Assembly: GCA_965248775.1 (NCBI GenBank)
Contig: OZ252150.1
Span: forward strand, 5,766,001 to 5,830,000
Length of the DNA stretch: 64,000 bases
Direction of reading: 5' to 3'
Source of the DNA: JBHHUI01 sp965248775
GTDB taxonomy: Bacteria > Chloroflexota > Anaerolineae > Anaerolineales > JBHHUI01
The notes under the pieces are model-generated. The model ran no database searches. It had not been told where the DNA came from and was given only the letters and a program-made list of their open reading frames with translations. The position numbers and the translations under genes were made by a program. Positions 36,744 through 45,662 of this stretch are shown here, in pieces. How positions within the stretch are numbered: the first letter of the stretch is position 1; the number at the start of each line of letters is the position of its first letter.

Positions 36744-38227
36744 CCAATACCTTTCAAATAAGCAAACAGGTGGCACCCGAGGCATACTTGTGAGATATCA
36801 AATTCGCAAGATGCCAGGGGGCCACCTGATGGGATACAGATTACGCGAGGTTGACATCGAGAGCAAGTTTTGCCGGGAACTGACATTTACAAGCCTGAGC
36901 CGGGTTATTCCGCCAGATGTGGTCGAAGCAGCGTTGGAGGCAGAAGGCTTGAAAACGCAACGCGAGCGCAAATTGAATCTGGTCGTGACAGTGTTTTTAA
37001 TCATCACAATGAACATCTACACGCAATCTTCTCTGGGGCGGGTAATGCGTAAGATCGCCCAGGGGTTGCGGTACATCTGGAACAATCCGGAATACGCGGT
37101 ACCGAAAGACAGTGCGATTACCTATCGGCGCTATCAACTGGGTGCTCGACCGGTCGTGCGTTTGTTTCGGCATGTATGTCGACCGATAGCTACGACGGAG
37201 ACAGCCGGCGCGTTCCTCTTTGGATTGCGCCTGATGGCCATCGATGGCACGGTTGAAGATGTGGCTGACACGCCGGAGAATGCGGCGGCTTTTGGACGGC
37301 ACCACAGCCCGCGCGGCCAGAGCGCTTTTCCGCAGGTGCAAGGGGTGTATCTGGTCGAGTGCGGCACGCATACGATTGTCGATGCGGGCTTCTGGCCTTG
37401 CCACACCAGCGAGCGCATAGGTGGTTTTCGCCTGTTGCGCTCGGTCGAGATGGGCATGTTGGTGATGTGGGACCGTGGGTTTCATGATTATGACATGCTG
37501 CGCATGGTTTTGGAGCGCGGGGGACACATTTTGAGCCGATTTCCAGCCCATGTCAAGCCTAAAAACCGCTGTCCCTTGCCAGATGGCTCCTACACCGCCT
37601 ACCTGACCCCCTCCGACTACCAGCGCCGCAAGCGGGGCGAGCGCCTCCTGGTGCGCATCGTCGAATACACCATAAGTGACCCGGCACTCCCCGGTTACGG
37701 TGAAGTGCACCGCTTGGTTACCACCTTGCTGAACCCCGAAGCCTTCCCAGCCCTGGAACTCGCGCGAGCTTATCACGAACGCTGGGAAATCGAATTGGTC
37801 ATCGATGAAGTCGACACCCATCAACGTCTGGCCGGACGCCCGCTGCGCAGTCTCAAGCCGGTCGGGGTCATTCAGGAACTGTATGGCCTGCTCATCGCAC
37901 ACTTCATCATCCGCTTCCTGATGCATGCGGCTGCCCAACGCACCGGTCTCGATCCCGACCAACTCAGCTTTGTGCATGCACTCGAACTCGTGCGCGACAC
38001 GCTCGCCGAGTTTCAAAAGACGGCCGTTGACCAACTCGGCCAACTCTATGACCGCTTGTTGCATGACATCGCTGACGTTCGTCTGCCTCTCCGCCGTGCC
38101 CGTTCAAACCCGCGTGTAGTCAAACGCAAGATGTCAAAGTTCCGCCTGAAACAGCCGGAGCATTATCACTGGCCCCAACCCCGACAACCTTTCCGGCAAG
38201 CTTTGGCCCTTATTTGAAAGGTATTGG
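36744..38227 (+). mobile_element. IS4-family element, copy 3 (1,484 bp)
   Basis: Same ends as copy 2, plus orientation. Perfect 8-bp target duplication TGCTAGTT at 36736-36743 and 38228-38235. One A is missing in the leader compared with copies 2 and 4 (GATATCAAATT versus GATATACAAATT). Confidence 0.93.
36811..38217 (+). CDS. IS4-family transposase (copy 3)
   Basis: 468 residues from MPGGHLMGYRLRE at 36811. The open frame also runs back to 36790, but the shorter start agrees with the other copies. All catalytic motifs are intact and it is nearly identical to copies 2 and 4, so it is recently active. Confidence 0.92.
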   Translation: MPGGHLMGYRLREVDIESKFCRELTFTSLSRVIPPDVVEAALEAEGLKTQRERKLNLVVTVFLIITMNIYTQSSLGRVMRKIAQGLRYIWNNPEYAVPKDSAITYRRYQLGARPVVRLFRHVCRPIATTETAGAFLFGLRLMAIDGTVEDVADTPENAAAFGRHHSPRGQSAFPQVQGVYLVECGTHTIVDAGFWPCHTSERIGGFRLLRSVEMGMLVMWDRGFHDYDMLRMVLERGGHILSRFPAHVKPKNRCPLPDGSYTAYLTPSDYQRRKRGERLLVRIVEYTISDPALPGYGEVHRLVTTLLNPEAFPALELARAYHERWEIELVIDEVDTHQRLAGRPLRSLKPVGVIQELYGLLIAHFIIRFLMHAAAQRTGLDPDQLSFVHALELVRDTLAEFQKTAVDQLGQLYDRLLHDIADVRLPLRRARSNPRVVKRKMSKFRLKQPEHYHWPQPRQPFRQALALI

Positions 38228-39103
38228 TGCTAGTTCAGAGTGAGAACTGAGCGATTGACATCTTATACGGGTTGGCATATGGATCGGGATCAAGTTGACG
38301 GCCAGGTCCAGCAAGATATTGAACATCGCCGCCACATAAGCTAGGCGAGCAGAGATGTATTGTGTCACGCGATGGCGCAAGCGTTTCAAGTCGCACACGA
38401 TGGTGACCATGGACAACGCCGTCTCGACGTACATACGCTCATTCCAGGTGCCCTTGGGACATAGTTTCATGTTGGCCGGATGGCCGTCTGCAGACCGAAA
38501 ACCGAAATCAGCGAAGGCAATCGTCTGGTCGACAAAGGCTGCTGCCACGTGATGGAAATGCTTGTCATGCGTGTTGAGCGTGTTCCAGTCCCAGTTGATA
38601 CCGATGCAGTGTGCACGGCACTGTGCGACGCGGCCATGGTCGTCCAGCAACCAGCACAGCTTCACGCCGACACTCCAGCGCCCTTTGTCGCGGCCTTTCT
38701 TGCCGATTTGGTGTTGGCTGCGGCCTTCCCGAATGGGAAAGAGTAGTTCGATCGGGTAGGTGTCAATAACCGTGAACAGACTGGGTTCGGCGAGTAGCAA
38801 ATCGCACCAGTCCTGATGCGCCTTGAGCAAGCGCTGCAAGCGCGTCCGCTCTGGCAAGCCGGCGAAGAGCGCGTCATAATCACGCTTCCCAGTCTAGTCG
38901 ACTGGACTAGGCAGCCACCGATAGAATGCCCGAAAATGGCCACCCTTGAGCGCAAACAGGATACCAATGGTGACCAGTTCACTGGGGTACAGTTTGGCCT
39001 GTGAATGCTTGATTATCTCCGGCAGGCTGTCATCCACTTCGCAGAAAATCGTTATCACGACCCTGGCGGGCGCGACAAGGGTGATAATATCTTCGGTAGT
39101 CAT
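38210..39103 (-). pseudogene. IS982-like transposase with an in-frame stop
   Basis: N-terminal part 39103-38894: MTTEDIITLVAPARVVITIF, CEVDDSLPEII, then GGHFRAFYRWLPSPVD and TAG. The same frame goes on (TGKRDYDALFAGLPERTRLQ) and includes VIDTYPIELLFPIRE, SVGVKLCWLLDDHGRV and FADFGFRSADGHP, as in IS982-type transposases. So one nonsense codon within a short palindromic stretch (CCTAGTCCAGTCGACTAG) splits it. The last residues run into IS4 copy 3. Confidence 0.65.
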
Positions 39104-39203
39104 GAGCTCGCTCCCCTATGGTTATTCGTCGATAACCCATAGTCTGAGCGATGCTCATGACTTTTTCAACTAGCACCAATGGTTACTAACAAATGTCACG
39201 CTA

Positions 39204-40064
39204 ATGGCTTTGCTCACATTGATAGCATACCTGCCCGACGTTTTCGCGGCAAGTGTGGACACGTCCGTACCCAGCAGCATTCAACCGAATGCCGTATATC
39301 CAGACAGCTCTCCGGCACAAGAACTTATGGCGCAAACAGATGCAAACGGCTTCTTGTGTGCAACTCCTGCTCCTGCGATTGTGGAAACATGTCTTGCATT
39401 AGAGCACCAAATCCTGGCCTCCGTTGTGCGCCTCGAGGTTCGCTCTCCGGCTGTAGCTTCCGACGGCCGCTGGGCTGGGGGTAAGGGGCACGGAACGATA
39501 ATGGACGGGCGCTATGTCGTCATTCACAATCACTTCAGTGTTCCGCTTTCATCGCTGAAAAACGCAGAGAACAATGGTGGCACCGCAGTTTCGTTGTTCA
39601 AGGCGAATGGCGAGAAGATCTTGCTGGAAGCCCCACCGACGGTTTTCACAGTCGTCGTTGAAGACCCCGGGACATTGGTGCTCGATTTTGGGACGAACGA
39701 GGCGGGCCAGGGATTTTTTGAAGCGCTGGGCTTACCTTCCGCCAGATTCAAGACCTGGCAGAACTTCCAATTAGAGCCAGGAGTTGAAGTGGCACAAGTT
39801 GATTGGGATGGCACGCAGGCACACGTTGATTGGGTTCAAGTAAGCGATATCCTCGTGGAGGACGGTACCCCAACATTGGAACTAGACAACGCTCTTACCC
39901 TCGGTGCCTCTGGCGGTGGTGTATTTTGGCAGGGCTTTCACATTGCCAATAATTGGTCTACGGTGAGCGTGCATAACGAGTCAGGCGCAGTGGTGCGAGA
40001 GTATAGTAATGCGGCATTGAACTCACCCCTGGCGATAGCGCCCGTAAAGGCGGCAGTCTCCTGA
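39204..40064 (+). CDS. Secreted trypsin-like serine protease homologue, N-terminus probably clipped
   Basis: 286 residues. The first 17 residues (MALLTLIAYLPDVFAAS) look like the hydrophobic core of a signal peptide without its positive start. The IS982-like end lies 16 bp upstream, so the native start was probably lost. Serine-protease landmarks are a His in GTIMDGRYVVIHNHFSV and the Ser motif TLGASGGGVF; the Asp is less clear. Expected to act outside the cell. Target unknown. Confidence 0.6.
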   Translation: MALLTLIAYLPDVFAASVDTSVPSSIQPNAVYPDSSPAQELMAQTDANGFLCATPAPAIVETCLALEHQILASVVRLEVRSPAVASDGRWAGGKGHGTIMDGRYVVIHNHFSVPLSSLKNAENNGGTAVSLFKANGEKILLEAPPTVFTVVVEDPGTLVLDFGTNEAGQGFFEALGLPSARFKTWQNFQLEPGVEVAQVDWDGTQAHVDWVQVSDILVEDGTPTLELDNALTLGASGGGVFWQGFHIANNWSTVSVHNESGAVVREYSNAALNSPLAIAPVKAAVS

Positions 40065-40107
40065 ACACCGGCTGCTGGATCGAGCTCCGGATAAACTTTT
40101 TGCCTCT

Positions 40108-40440
40108 TTATTCGTCCATACGACCCGTGCTTGCGGCATCGCCGATCAGGGACAGTCGAACAGGCAACTCATATCTTACAAACGCTTCTCTGCTTCTGGT
40201 CCAATTCTGTGCTGATTCGGAGTCGTAGCCATACCGATCGCATCCATGCTGTCTCCAGAACGTCGCCAATCCAAAATTATCGTCATTCGGTATTTTGGTA
40301 GAGAGGCCGCATGATTCAATATTCTTCATGCATCGAAATCTGTGGTCAGGATGGGCGATAAGCACAACATTTGTTCCGCCAAATGGAATATCACGCCTTC
40401 GTAACTCTTCGCAAAATTGATCTCGTACGCCTTTTGGTGC
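40108..40440 (-). CDS. Unrecognised ORF, probably partial
   Basis: The minus frame is open from just after a stop at about 40441 down to 40108. The encoded VVLIAHPDHRFRCMKNIESC and then GLATFWRQHGCDRYGYDSES have normal amino-acid composition, but I know no family. The only ATG is at 40365, and coding-like sequence extends upstream of it, so the 5' end is missing or a GTG start is used. Nothing can be named in 40441-40613. Confidence 0.35.
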   Translation of the reverse strand, partial: APKGVRDQFCEELRRRDIPFGGTNVVLIAHPDHRFRCMKNIESCGLSTKIPNDDNFGLATFWRQHGCDRYGYDSESAQNWTRSREAFVRYELPVRLSLIGDAASTGRMDE

Positions 40441-40613
40441 TTACACCGAGTTACCAAAGGAGCAGTTTGTTGAAAGGTGGATGTTTGTGCTATTTCGTAC
40501 TAAATAGGACAGGGGGTTTAGAGACGGTGGTGGGGTAGAAGTCAACATACAAGGCTATGGATAGGCCAGAGTAGCCTGGCCGCCTTGAAGTCAATTTCTG
40601 TTTACCATTAGCC

Positions 40614-42098
40614 CCAATACCTTTCAAATAAGCAAACAGGTGGCACCCGAGGCATACTTGTGAGATATACAAATTCGCAAGATGCCAGGGGGCCACCTGA
40701 TGGGATACAGATTACGCGAGGTTGACATCGAGAGCAAGTTTTGCCGGGAACTGACATTTACAAGCCTGAGCCGGGTTATTCCGCCAGATGTGGTCGAAGC
40801 AGCGTTGGAGGCAGAAGGTTTGAAAACGCAACGCGAGCGCAAATTGAATCTGGTCGTGACAGTGTTTTTAATCATCACAATGAACATCTACACGCAATCT
40901 TCTCTGGGGCGGGTAATGCGTAAGATCGCCCAGGGGTTGCGGTACATCTGGAACAATCCGGAATACGCGGTACCGAAAGACAGTGCGATTACCTATCGGC
41001 GCTATCAACTGGGTGCTCGACCGGTCGTGCGTTTGTTTCGGCATGTATGTCGACCGATAGCTACGACGGAGACAGCCGGCGCGTTCCTCTTTGGATTGCG
41101 CCTGATGGCCATCGATGGCACGGTTGAAGATGTGGCTGACACGCCGGAGAATGCGGCGGCTTTTGGACGGCACCACAGCCCGCGCGGCCAGAGCGCTTTT
41201 CCGCAGGTGCAAGGGGTGTATCTGGTCGAGTGCGGCACGCATACGATTGTCGATGCGGGCTTCTGGCCTTGCCACACCAGCGAGCGCATAGGTGGTTTTC
41301 GCCTGTTGCGCTCGGTCGAGATGGGCATGTTGGTGATGTGGGACCGTGGGTTTCATGATTATGACATGCTGCGCATGGTTTTGGAGCGCGGGGGACACAT
41401 TTTGAGCCGATTTCCAGCCCATGTCAAGCCTAAAAACCGCTGTCCATTGCCAGATGGCTCCTACACCGCCTACCTGACCCCCTCCGACTACCAGCGCCGC
41501 AAGCGGGGCGAGCGCCTCCTGGTGCGCATCGTCGAATACACCATAAGTGACCCGGCACTCCCCGGTTACGGTGAAGTGCACCGCTTGGTTACCACCTTGC
41601 TGAACCCCGAAGCCTTCCCAGCCCTGGAACTCGCGCGAGCTTATCACGAACGCTGGGAAATCGAATTGGTCATCGATGAAGTCGACACCCATCAACGTCT
41701 GGCCGGACGCCCGCTGCGCAGTCTCAAGCCGGTCGGGGTCATTCAGGAACTGTATGGCCTGCTCATCGCACACTTCATCATCCGCTTCCTGATGCATGCG
41801 GCTGCCCAACGCACCGGTCTCGATCCCGACCAACTCAGCTTTGTGCATGCACTCGAACTCGTGCGCGACACGCTCGCCGAGTTTCAAAAGACGGCCGTTG
41901 ACCAACTCGGCCAACTCTATGACCGCTTGTTGCATGACATCGCTGACGTTCGTCTGCCTCTCCGCCGTGCCCGTTCAAACCCGCGTGTAGTCAAACGCAA
42001 GATGTCAAAGTTTCGCCTGAAACAGCCGGAGCATTATCACTGGCCCCAACCCCGACAACCTTTCCGGCAAGCTTTGGCCCTTATTTGAAAGGTATTGG
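40614..42098 (+). mobile_element. IS4-family element, copy 4 (1,485 bp)
   Basis: Same ends as copies 2 and 3. Left flank CATTAGCC, right flank TATTAGCC (one mismatch). The right flank matches the outer flank of copy 1 and continues into the 3' end of the metE-like gene. Confidence 0.92.
40682..42088 (+). CDS. IS4-family transposase (copy 4)
   Basis: 468 residues, intact, with the same catalytic motifs as copies 2 and 3 and almost identical to them. It forms the right border of the composite block. Confidence 0.92.
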   Translation: MPGGHLMGYRLREVDIESKFCRELTFTSLSRVIPPDVVEAALEAEGLKTQRERKLNLVVTVFLIITMNIYTQSSLGRVMRKIAQGLRYIWNNPEYAVPKDSAITYRRYQLGARPVVRLFRHVCRPIATTETAGAFLFGLRLMAIDGTVEDVADTPENAAAFGRHHSPRGQSAFPQVQGVYLVECGTHTIVDAGFWPCHTSERIGGFRLLRSVEMGMLVMWDRGFHDYDMLRMVLERGGHILSRFPAHVKPKNRCPLPDGSYTAYLTPSDYQRRKRGERLLVRIVEYTISDPALPGYGEVHRLVTTLLNPEAFPALELARAYHERWEIELVIDEVDTHQRLAGRPLRSLKPVGVIQELYGLLIAHFIIRFLMHAAAQRTGLDPDQLSFVHALELVRDTLAEFQKTAVDQLGQLYDRLLHDIADVRLPLRRARSNPRVVKRKMSKFRLKQPEHYHWPQPRQPFRQALALI

Positions 42099-42106
42099 TA
42101 TTAGCC

Positions 42107-42216
42107 CGCAATGCGGATTTGCAAGTACAGTGGGTGGCAATCCGCTCGGCGAGGCCACTGAGCGCGCAAAATTAGGTCTGGTTGTGAAAGTGGCGAACTC
42201 TGTATGGGATGATTGA
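42107..42216 (+). pseudogene. metE-like gene, detached 3' end
   Basis: With the TSD bases it reads GISPQCGFASTVGGNPLGEA, then TERAKLGLVVKVANSVWDD and TGA at 42214-42216. This is the C-terminus of the MetE-like gene at 28217, including the zinc-ligand Cys in QCGF. No start codon. It overlaps nothing and converges with the kinase gene ending at 42222. Confidence 0.88.
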
Positions 42217-42221
42217 GTTTG

Positions 42222-43709
42222 CTAGCAGTCATCACCGAAGCGAACAACCCGATCCCGTTGGAGGTCCAGCGTTGTATCGGCGTTGAAATCACCATGATCG
42301 AGCCATTCGACGCGCAGTGCATAAGTACCCGGTGGCACGGTGTACGACACCGTACTACGAGAATGTAACGACCGGGGCGGCGCCTGCCCAAACCAAATCG
42401 TCCCTTCGAGGCCGCGACACTCTTGGAAGACAATGGTTATCTCAGATGGAGCGAATGAACCCGAGCCCGGGGTATTCGTTTCGGTTGGTGTTGCGGTGGC
42501 AGTCTCGGTAGGTGTATTGCTCGGACCGCTAGTATTCGTAATTGTCGGTGTAACCGTTACAGTGGCCGTTGCAGTTGGCTCAGGTGTATCTGAGGCCACA
42601 ATGACAATCTGTTCTGTTGCGGAGGGCGTAATGGCGGTTGGCTCGGCAACAGCGGCTCCTCCCCCCATGGCTCGGACAACAACAATTATCACAAGGATTA
42701 GAAGTAGTACGCTGCCGCCGACTCCAGATATCCAAATCGGAATCTTGCGGCGCGACCCCGCCTCTTCTGCTAGGGCTGCCTCAGAAGCGGAGGCGCTCGG
42801 ATCTGAGACAGCCTCCTCCATCGACACAGTGCTGCCGCGCATCGGCACGCTCAACTTGGACATCAACTCTGTCGGCAGAGATTTTCCGTCCGCGACAGCG
42901 CGCAACGCAATGGCAAATTCGCCCGCTGTTTGGAAACGTACTTCTGGGTCTTTTGCCATTGCCCGAGAAATGACGAACTCGCTATCCGATGGCAAATTGG
43001 GATTCCTGTCTAGCAGACGTGGCACCGGATCCGTGAGGTGCTTTATCACTACAGCCATCGGTGTTGTGGCTGTGTAAGGTGCTTGTCCGGTCAACATCTC
43101 GAACAGGATCGCTCCGAGCGCATAGATATCGCTCCGCCCGTCAATCTCTCCCTCACCACGTCCCTGTTCAGGGCTCATGTAAGCGGGCGTACCGATGATG
43201 CCCGTCCCGGTAAACGTCGCGCTACCGCCCTGCAATTTGACGATGCCGAAATCCGCGAGGTAGGCATCATTACGTTGATCGAAAAGGATGTTGCCCGGTT
43301 TAAGATCTCGGTGCACCATCCCTTGCGCATGGGCCTCGTCCAGTGCGGGAGCAACGCGATCAAAAACATCCGCCGCCTCTGCCAGAGTCATGGGCCTGTC
43401 TTCGAGGCGATCCTGAAGGGTACCCCCCTGCATCAAGCGCATGACGAGATACATCTCGCCTTCGAACTCCCCAAAATCGTACACAGGTACGATAGCCGGA
43501 TGATCCAAAGCAGCGATGGTTCTCGCTTCGCGCTCGAACCGCCCCCTGAATGATGGATCGTGTAAGAACATCTGGGGCAGCAGTTTCACTGCGACATCCC
43601 GGTCGAAGCTCGGATCATGACCTTTATAAACGACGGCCATACCACCGCGTCCGAGTTCGACTTCGATTGTGTAGCGGCCGATTGTTTCTGGAAGGCTACC
43701 TTCGGTCAT
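42222..43709 (-). CDS. Membrane-anchored Ser/Thr protein kinase
   Basis: 495 residues. The Hanks kinase domain (about 10-270) has GRGGMAVV, HRDLKPGNILF, ADFGIVKL and TPAYMSPEQGRG, all expected for activity. One membrane helix follows (ISGVGGSVLLLILVIIVVV, about 328-347), then a Pro/Thr-rich outside stalk (PTATATVTVTPT…) and a C-terminal beta domain ending LDLQRDRVVRFGDDC that I do not recognise. The kinase half is close to that of 4979-7054, but the outer domain is different, so the two would sense different signals. Confidence 0.9.
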   Translation of the reverse strand: MTEGSLPETIGRYTIEVELGRGGMAVVYKGHDPSFDRDVAVKLLPQMFLHDPSFRGRFEREARTIAALDHPAIVPVYDFGEFEGEMYLVMRLMQGGTLQDRLEDRPMTLAEAADVFDRVAPALDEAHAQGMVHRDLKPGNILFDQRNDAYLADFGIVKLQGGSATFTGTGIIGTPAYMSPEQGRGEGEIDGRSDIYALGAILFEMLTGQAPYTATTPMAVVIKHLTDPVPRLLDRNPNLPSDSEFVISRAMAKDPEVRFQTAGEFAIALRAVADGKSLPTELMSKLSVPMRGSTVSMEEAVSDPSASASEAALAEEAGSRRKIPIWISGVGGSVLLLILVIIVVVRAMGGGAAVAEPTAITPSATEQIVIVASDTPEPTATATVTVTPTITNTSGPSNTPTETATATPTETNTPGSGSFAPSEITIVFQECRGLEGTIWFGQAPPRSLHSRSTVSYTVPPGTYALRVEWLDHGDFNADTTLDLQRDRVVRFGDDC

Positions 43710-43864
43710 GTTGAGAACACCGTGTTGAAAGCGTTAGGAGACCGACGCCCGTTGGTCGCATGTCTGCGGCTGGTAAAAATTGACCGTAGATGATTGGAAC
43801 CGGACATAAATTATACTTTGGGCTTCTTACAAGGCAAGCCGCCATTTTCATTTATGATAAGAAT

Positions 43865-43905
43865 CCCACAATTGGATACCGCATGCCAATTGCTATCCAA
43901 ATCCA
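43865..43905. promoter_or_regulatory. Dyad ATTGGATA…TATCCAA in a divergent intergenic region
   Basis: ATTGGATA (43871-43878) and TATCCAA (43894-43900) are inverted, with a second inner dyad AATTG/CAATT. It lies between the divergent kinase (starts 43709) and the small gene at 44020, where an operator would be expected. Regulator unknown. Confidence 0.3.
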
Positions 43906-44019
43906 CACAAACGAAATACTAATTTCCCTCGATTCGATCCCGCACTACAATGTCGCTTGGAATACATAACATTAATCTGAGGATCAGCCAAAGGGCTAGA
44001 TTTATTGAAGGAGGACCGC

Positions 44020-44391
44020 ATGGCAGAATTTGAATACAGCGAATTCAGTCATCCGCTGAGTGGGGAACTGCAGAGTTTGAATTCGCAAACTGAAGAAGAA
44101 ATTTGTAATCGGAGCTGGATGCTGAACGAAGATGAGATTCGCACTGCCATGGCAGCCCAAAAAGCTGCTGACTGGCAGCCTGCGACGGAGAGTAACTTTG
44201 TGTCTTGGATGCCGATCTTGTTGGCGTGTTCGTCTAGGTACTCGAATGTAACATACTCGTCCACGATTTCGACAACCAGGAGGAAACCAGCCTCTTGCGT
44301 TTACCAAACTTCTTCGCGATTAAACATGATTGCCATTTATCTTTTCGTTTGGTGCAACTATAGCAAGGCTATTCGGGCGGTTTATCTTTGA
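44020..44391 (+). CDS. Small protein of unknown function
   Basis: ATG 44020 has GGAGGA nine bases upstream, a strong ribosome-binding site. The first 50 residues (MAEFEYSEFSHPLSGELQSL, then NSQTEEEICNRSWMLNEDEI) look like a real protein. The second half is poor in structure and may be read out of frame: on the other strand FLLVVEIVDEYVTFEYLDEH also looks protein-like. I recognise neither. The 44392-44597 stretch has only short hairpins. Confidence 0.35.
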   Translation: MAEFEYSEFSHPLSGELQSLNSQTEEEICNRSWMLNEDEIRTAMAAQKAADWQPATESNFVSWMPILLACSSRYSNVTYSSTISTTRRKPASCVYQTSSRLNMIAIYLFVWCNYSKAIRAVYL

Positions 44392-44597
44392 GTAGCTTTC
44401 CGCAAGCAGGCTCTTGATGTCTGACAATGCCTGATACGAATCTACTCCCAAGCTTGAATTGACGCAAAATACCTGAACGTGCTGGGTACCTTAAGCTTTT
44501 GCGCCTCCCTCAGAGGACGGAGGTAATGCGGGTGGTTAGAGGAGGGGCTACACCCCATAAGTGGCCTGGGTCAAATCAGGACTCACAAGAGGGGATT

Positions 44598-45236
44598 TCA
44601 CGCGATGTCTATACGCTCTTTCCCGAATAACCGATCCTCGATTTTGGGGATTACTAATTCTAGGTGCCGAGGGTTTTGTACGTAATCAAGATTGTCGGTC
44701 TCGATAGTGAGTACAGGGCATAAGTCGAATCCGCTCATCCAATCTTCGTAGAGGCGGTTAAGCTGCTGTAAGTATTCAGACGAAATAGAACGCTCATAAT
44801 CGCGGCCACGTAGAGAAATGCGGTTGATGAGAGTATTGACTTTGGCTCGTAGGTATACGACGAGATTTGGTTGGCGTAACATATGTTTCAAAGTGTCGTA
44901 AAGAAGCGAATATGTGCTCCATTCGCGCTGGGTCATGTGACCTTCGACAAATAGGTTTCTCGCAAATATCTCAGCATCTTCGTATACGCTTCGATCCTGA
45001 ATTACTGAATCCTGAATCTGTAATAGTCGGTGGTGCTCTTGCAATCGCTGAGATAGAAAGAACACTTGCGAGGGGAAGCCCCACCTGCTCATGTCCTTGT
45101 AGAAATCCGCAAGAAATGGGTTCTCAGCATGAGGTTCAAATACCGGCTGCCACCCCATCGCGGCGGCAAGGAGTTCGGTGAATGTCGATTTGCCGACACC
45201 AATATTGCCTGCGATGACGATAAAGTGTTTTGTCAA
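44598..45236 (-). CDS. Deoxynucleoside kinase (dGK/dAK/TK2-like family)
   Basis: 212 residues. P-loop IAGNIGVGKSTFTELLA, the ERS-like motif VIQDRSVYEDAEIFA (DRS), and a lid region LRGRDYERSISSEYLQQLN, all typical of deoxyadenosine/deoxyguanosine kinases. It phosphorylates deoxynucleosides to dNMPs in the salvage pathway. It stands alone, with a repeat-rich upstream region at 45322-45424. Similar kinases are carried by phages and mobile DNA, which fits the setting. Confidence 0.87.
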   Translation of the reverse strand: MTKHFIVIAGNIGVGKSTFTELLAAAMGWQPVFEPHAENPFLADFYKDMSRWGFPSQVFFLSQRLQEHHRLLQIQDSVIQDRSVYEDAEIFARNLFVEGHMTQREWSTYSLLYDTLKHMLRQPNLVVYLRAKVNTLINRISLRGRDYERSISSEYLQQLNRLYEDWMSGFDLCPVLTIETDNLDYVQNPRHLELVIPKIEDRLFGKERIDIA

Positions 45237-45321
45237 CAGTCCATATAATCAGCCAGACGACTGTCTGTCTGTACATCTTCCGGACGAGAATTGGCCGAGG
45301 ATAAGGCTGAACAATAAACCA

Positions 45322-45424
45322 GTGACGGTTGTGACAGTAGTGACACTAGAATCCTTAACTAGCTATATATACACCAATCTATAGGGAGTTTAATGAATCT
45401 AGTGTCACTACTGTCACGCGTCAC
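45322..45424. repeat. Three GTGAC units facing three GTCAC units; 20-bp perfect inverted repeat
   Basis: GTGAC occurs at 45322, 45331 and 45340 (9-bp steps). GTCAC occurs at 45404, 45413 and 45420. They include a perfect 20-bp inverted repeat (45331-45350 and 45398-45417, starting GTGACAGTAGTGACAC). The 47-bp centre is AT-rich (CTAGCTATATATACACC). It lies about 90 bp upstream of the deoxynucleoside kinase start. It could be an operator, a replication-origin-type iteron array or ends of a small mobile repeat. Confidence 0.6.
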
Positions 45425-45557
45425 TCAAGATCGGTGTATCTTGAGCACGAATTGACTCCACAATTTCACCTACATGCTCTCTGAACAGGGGGAACGGTGA
45501 ATTGCCATATTTCCTGCGCTCGTCGTACAAGTTAGAATACACCGATCTGCCGAGCGA
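45414..45557 (-). pseudogene. Short coding remnant of unknown family
   Basis: A 47-residue minus-strand frame contains VYSNLYDERRKYGNSPFPLF, then REHVGEIVESIRAQDTPILS and a stop. The composition and codon pattern look coding, but there is no ATG and I recognise no family. Probably the tail of a gene lost by rearrangement. The rest of 45558-45658 shows nothing. Confidence 0.3.
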
Positions 45558-45662
45558 TCAAATAGCCAACTACCGCAACTGCGAAAATCTCTAAAACGAT
45601 GCAACCTCAAGGGTGAGAGGTGCTTGCTGTAGGATGATTGACAGGAAGGTTTTTTCTCCTAG

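Larger units (their letters stand above)
36724..39187. mobile_element. IS982-like element (about 970 bp of its own), interrupted by IS4 copy 3
   Basis: 20-bp ends with two mismatches: ACTAACCAATGGTGCTAGTT at 36724-36743 and the reverse of AACTAGCACCAATGGTTACT at 39168-39187. IS4 copy 3 inserted just after the left end, using TGCTAGTT of this repeat as its target. Without that insert the element is about 972 bp, the usual size of IS982-type elements. I see no target duplication. Confidence 0.6.
29214..42098. mobile_element. Composite IS block (12.9 kb) inserted in the metE-like gene
   Basis: The block starts and ends with IS4-family copies in opposite orientation (29214-30692 and 40614-42098) and is flanked by TATTAGCC at 29206-29213 and 42099-42106. 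Inside are another IS4 pair, an IS630, an IS982-like element, a SARP-STAND-WD40 gene and a protease gene. The outer duplication with different inner flanks (TACTAGTT; CATTAGCC) fits transposition of the whole block as one composite transposon. Stepwise insertion with recombination is the alternative. Confidence 0.6.

Noticed and set aside
45322..45424. CRISPR array
   Set aside because: The GTGAC units are 5 bp in 9-bp steps and face each other; no repeats of 24-40 bp with spacers, and no cas genes in the window.
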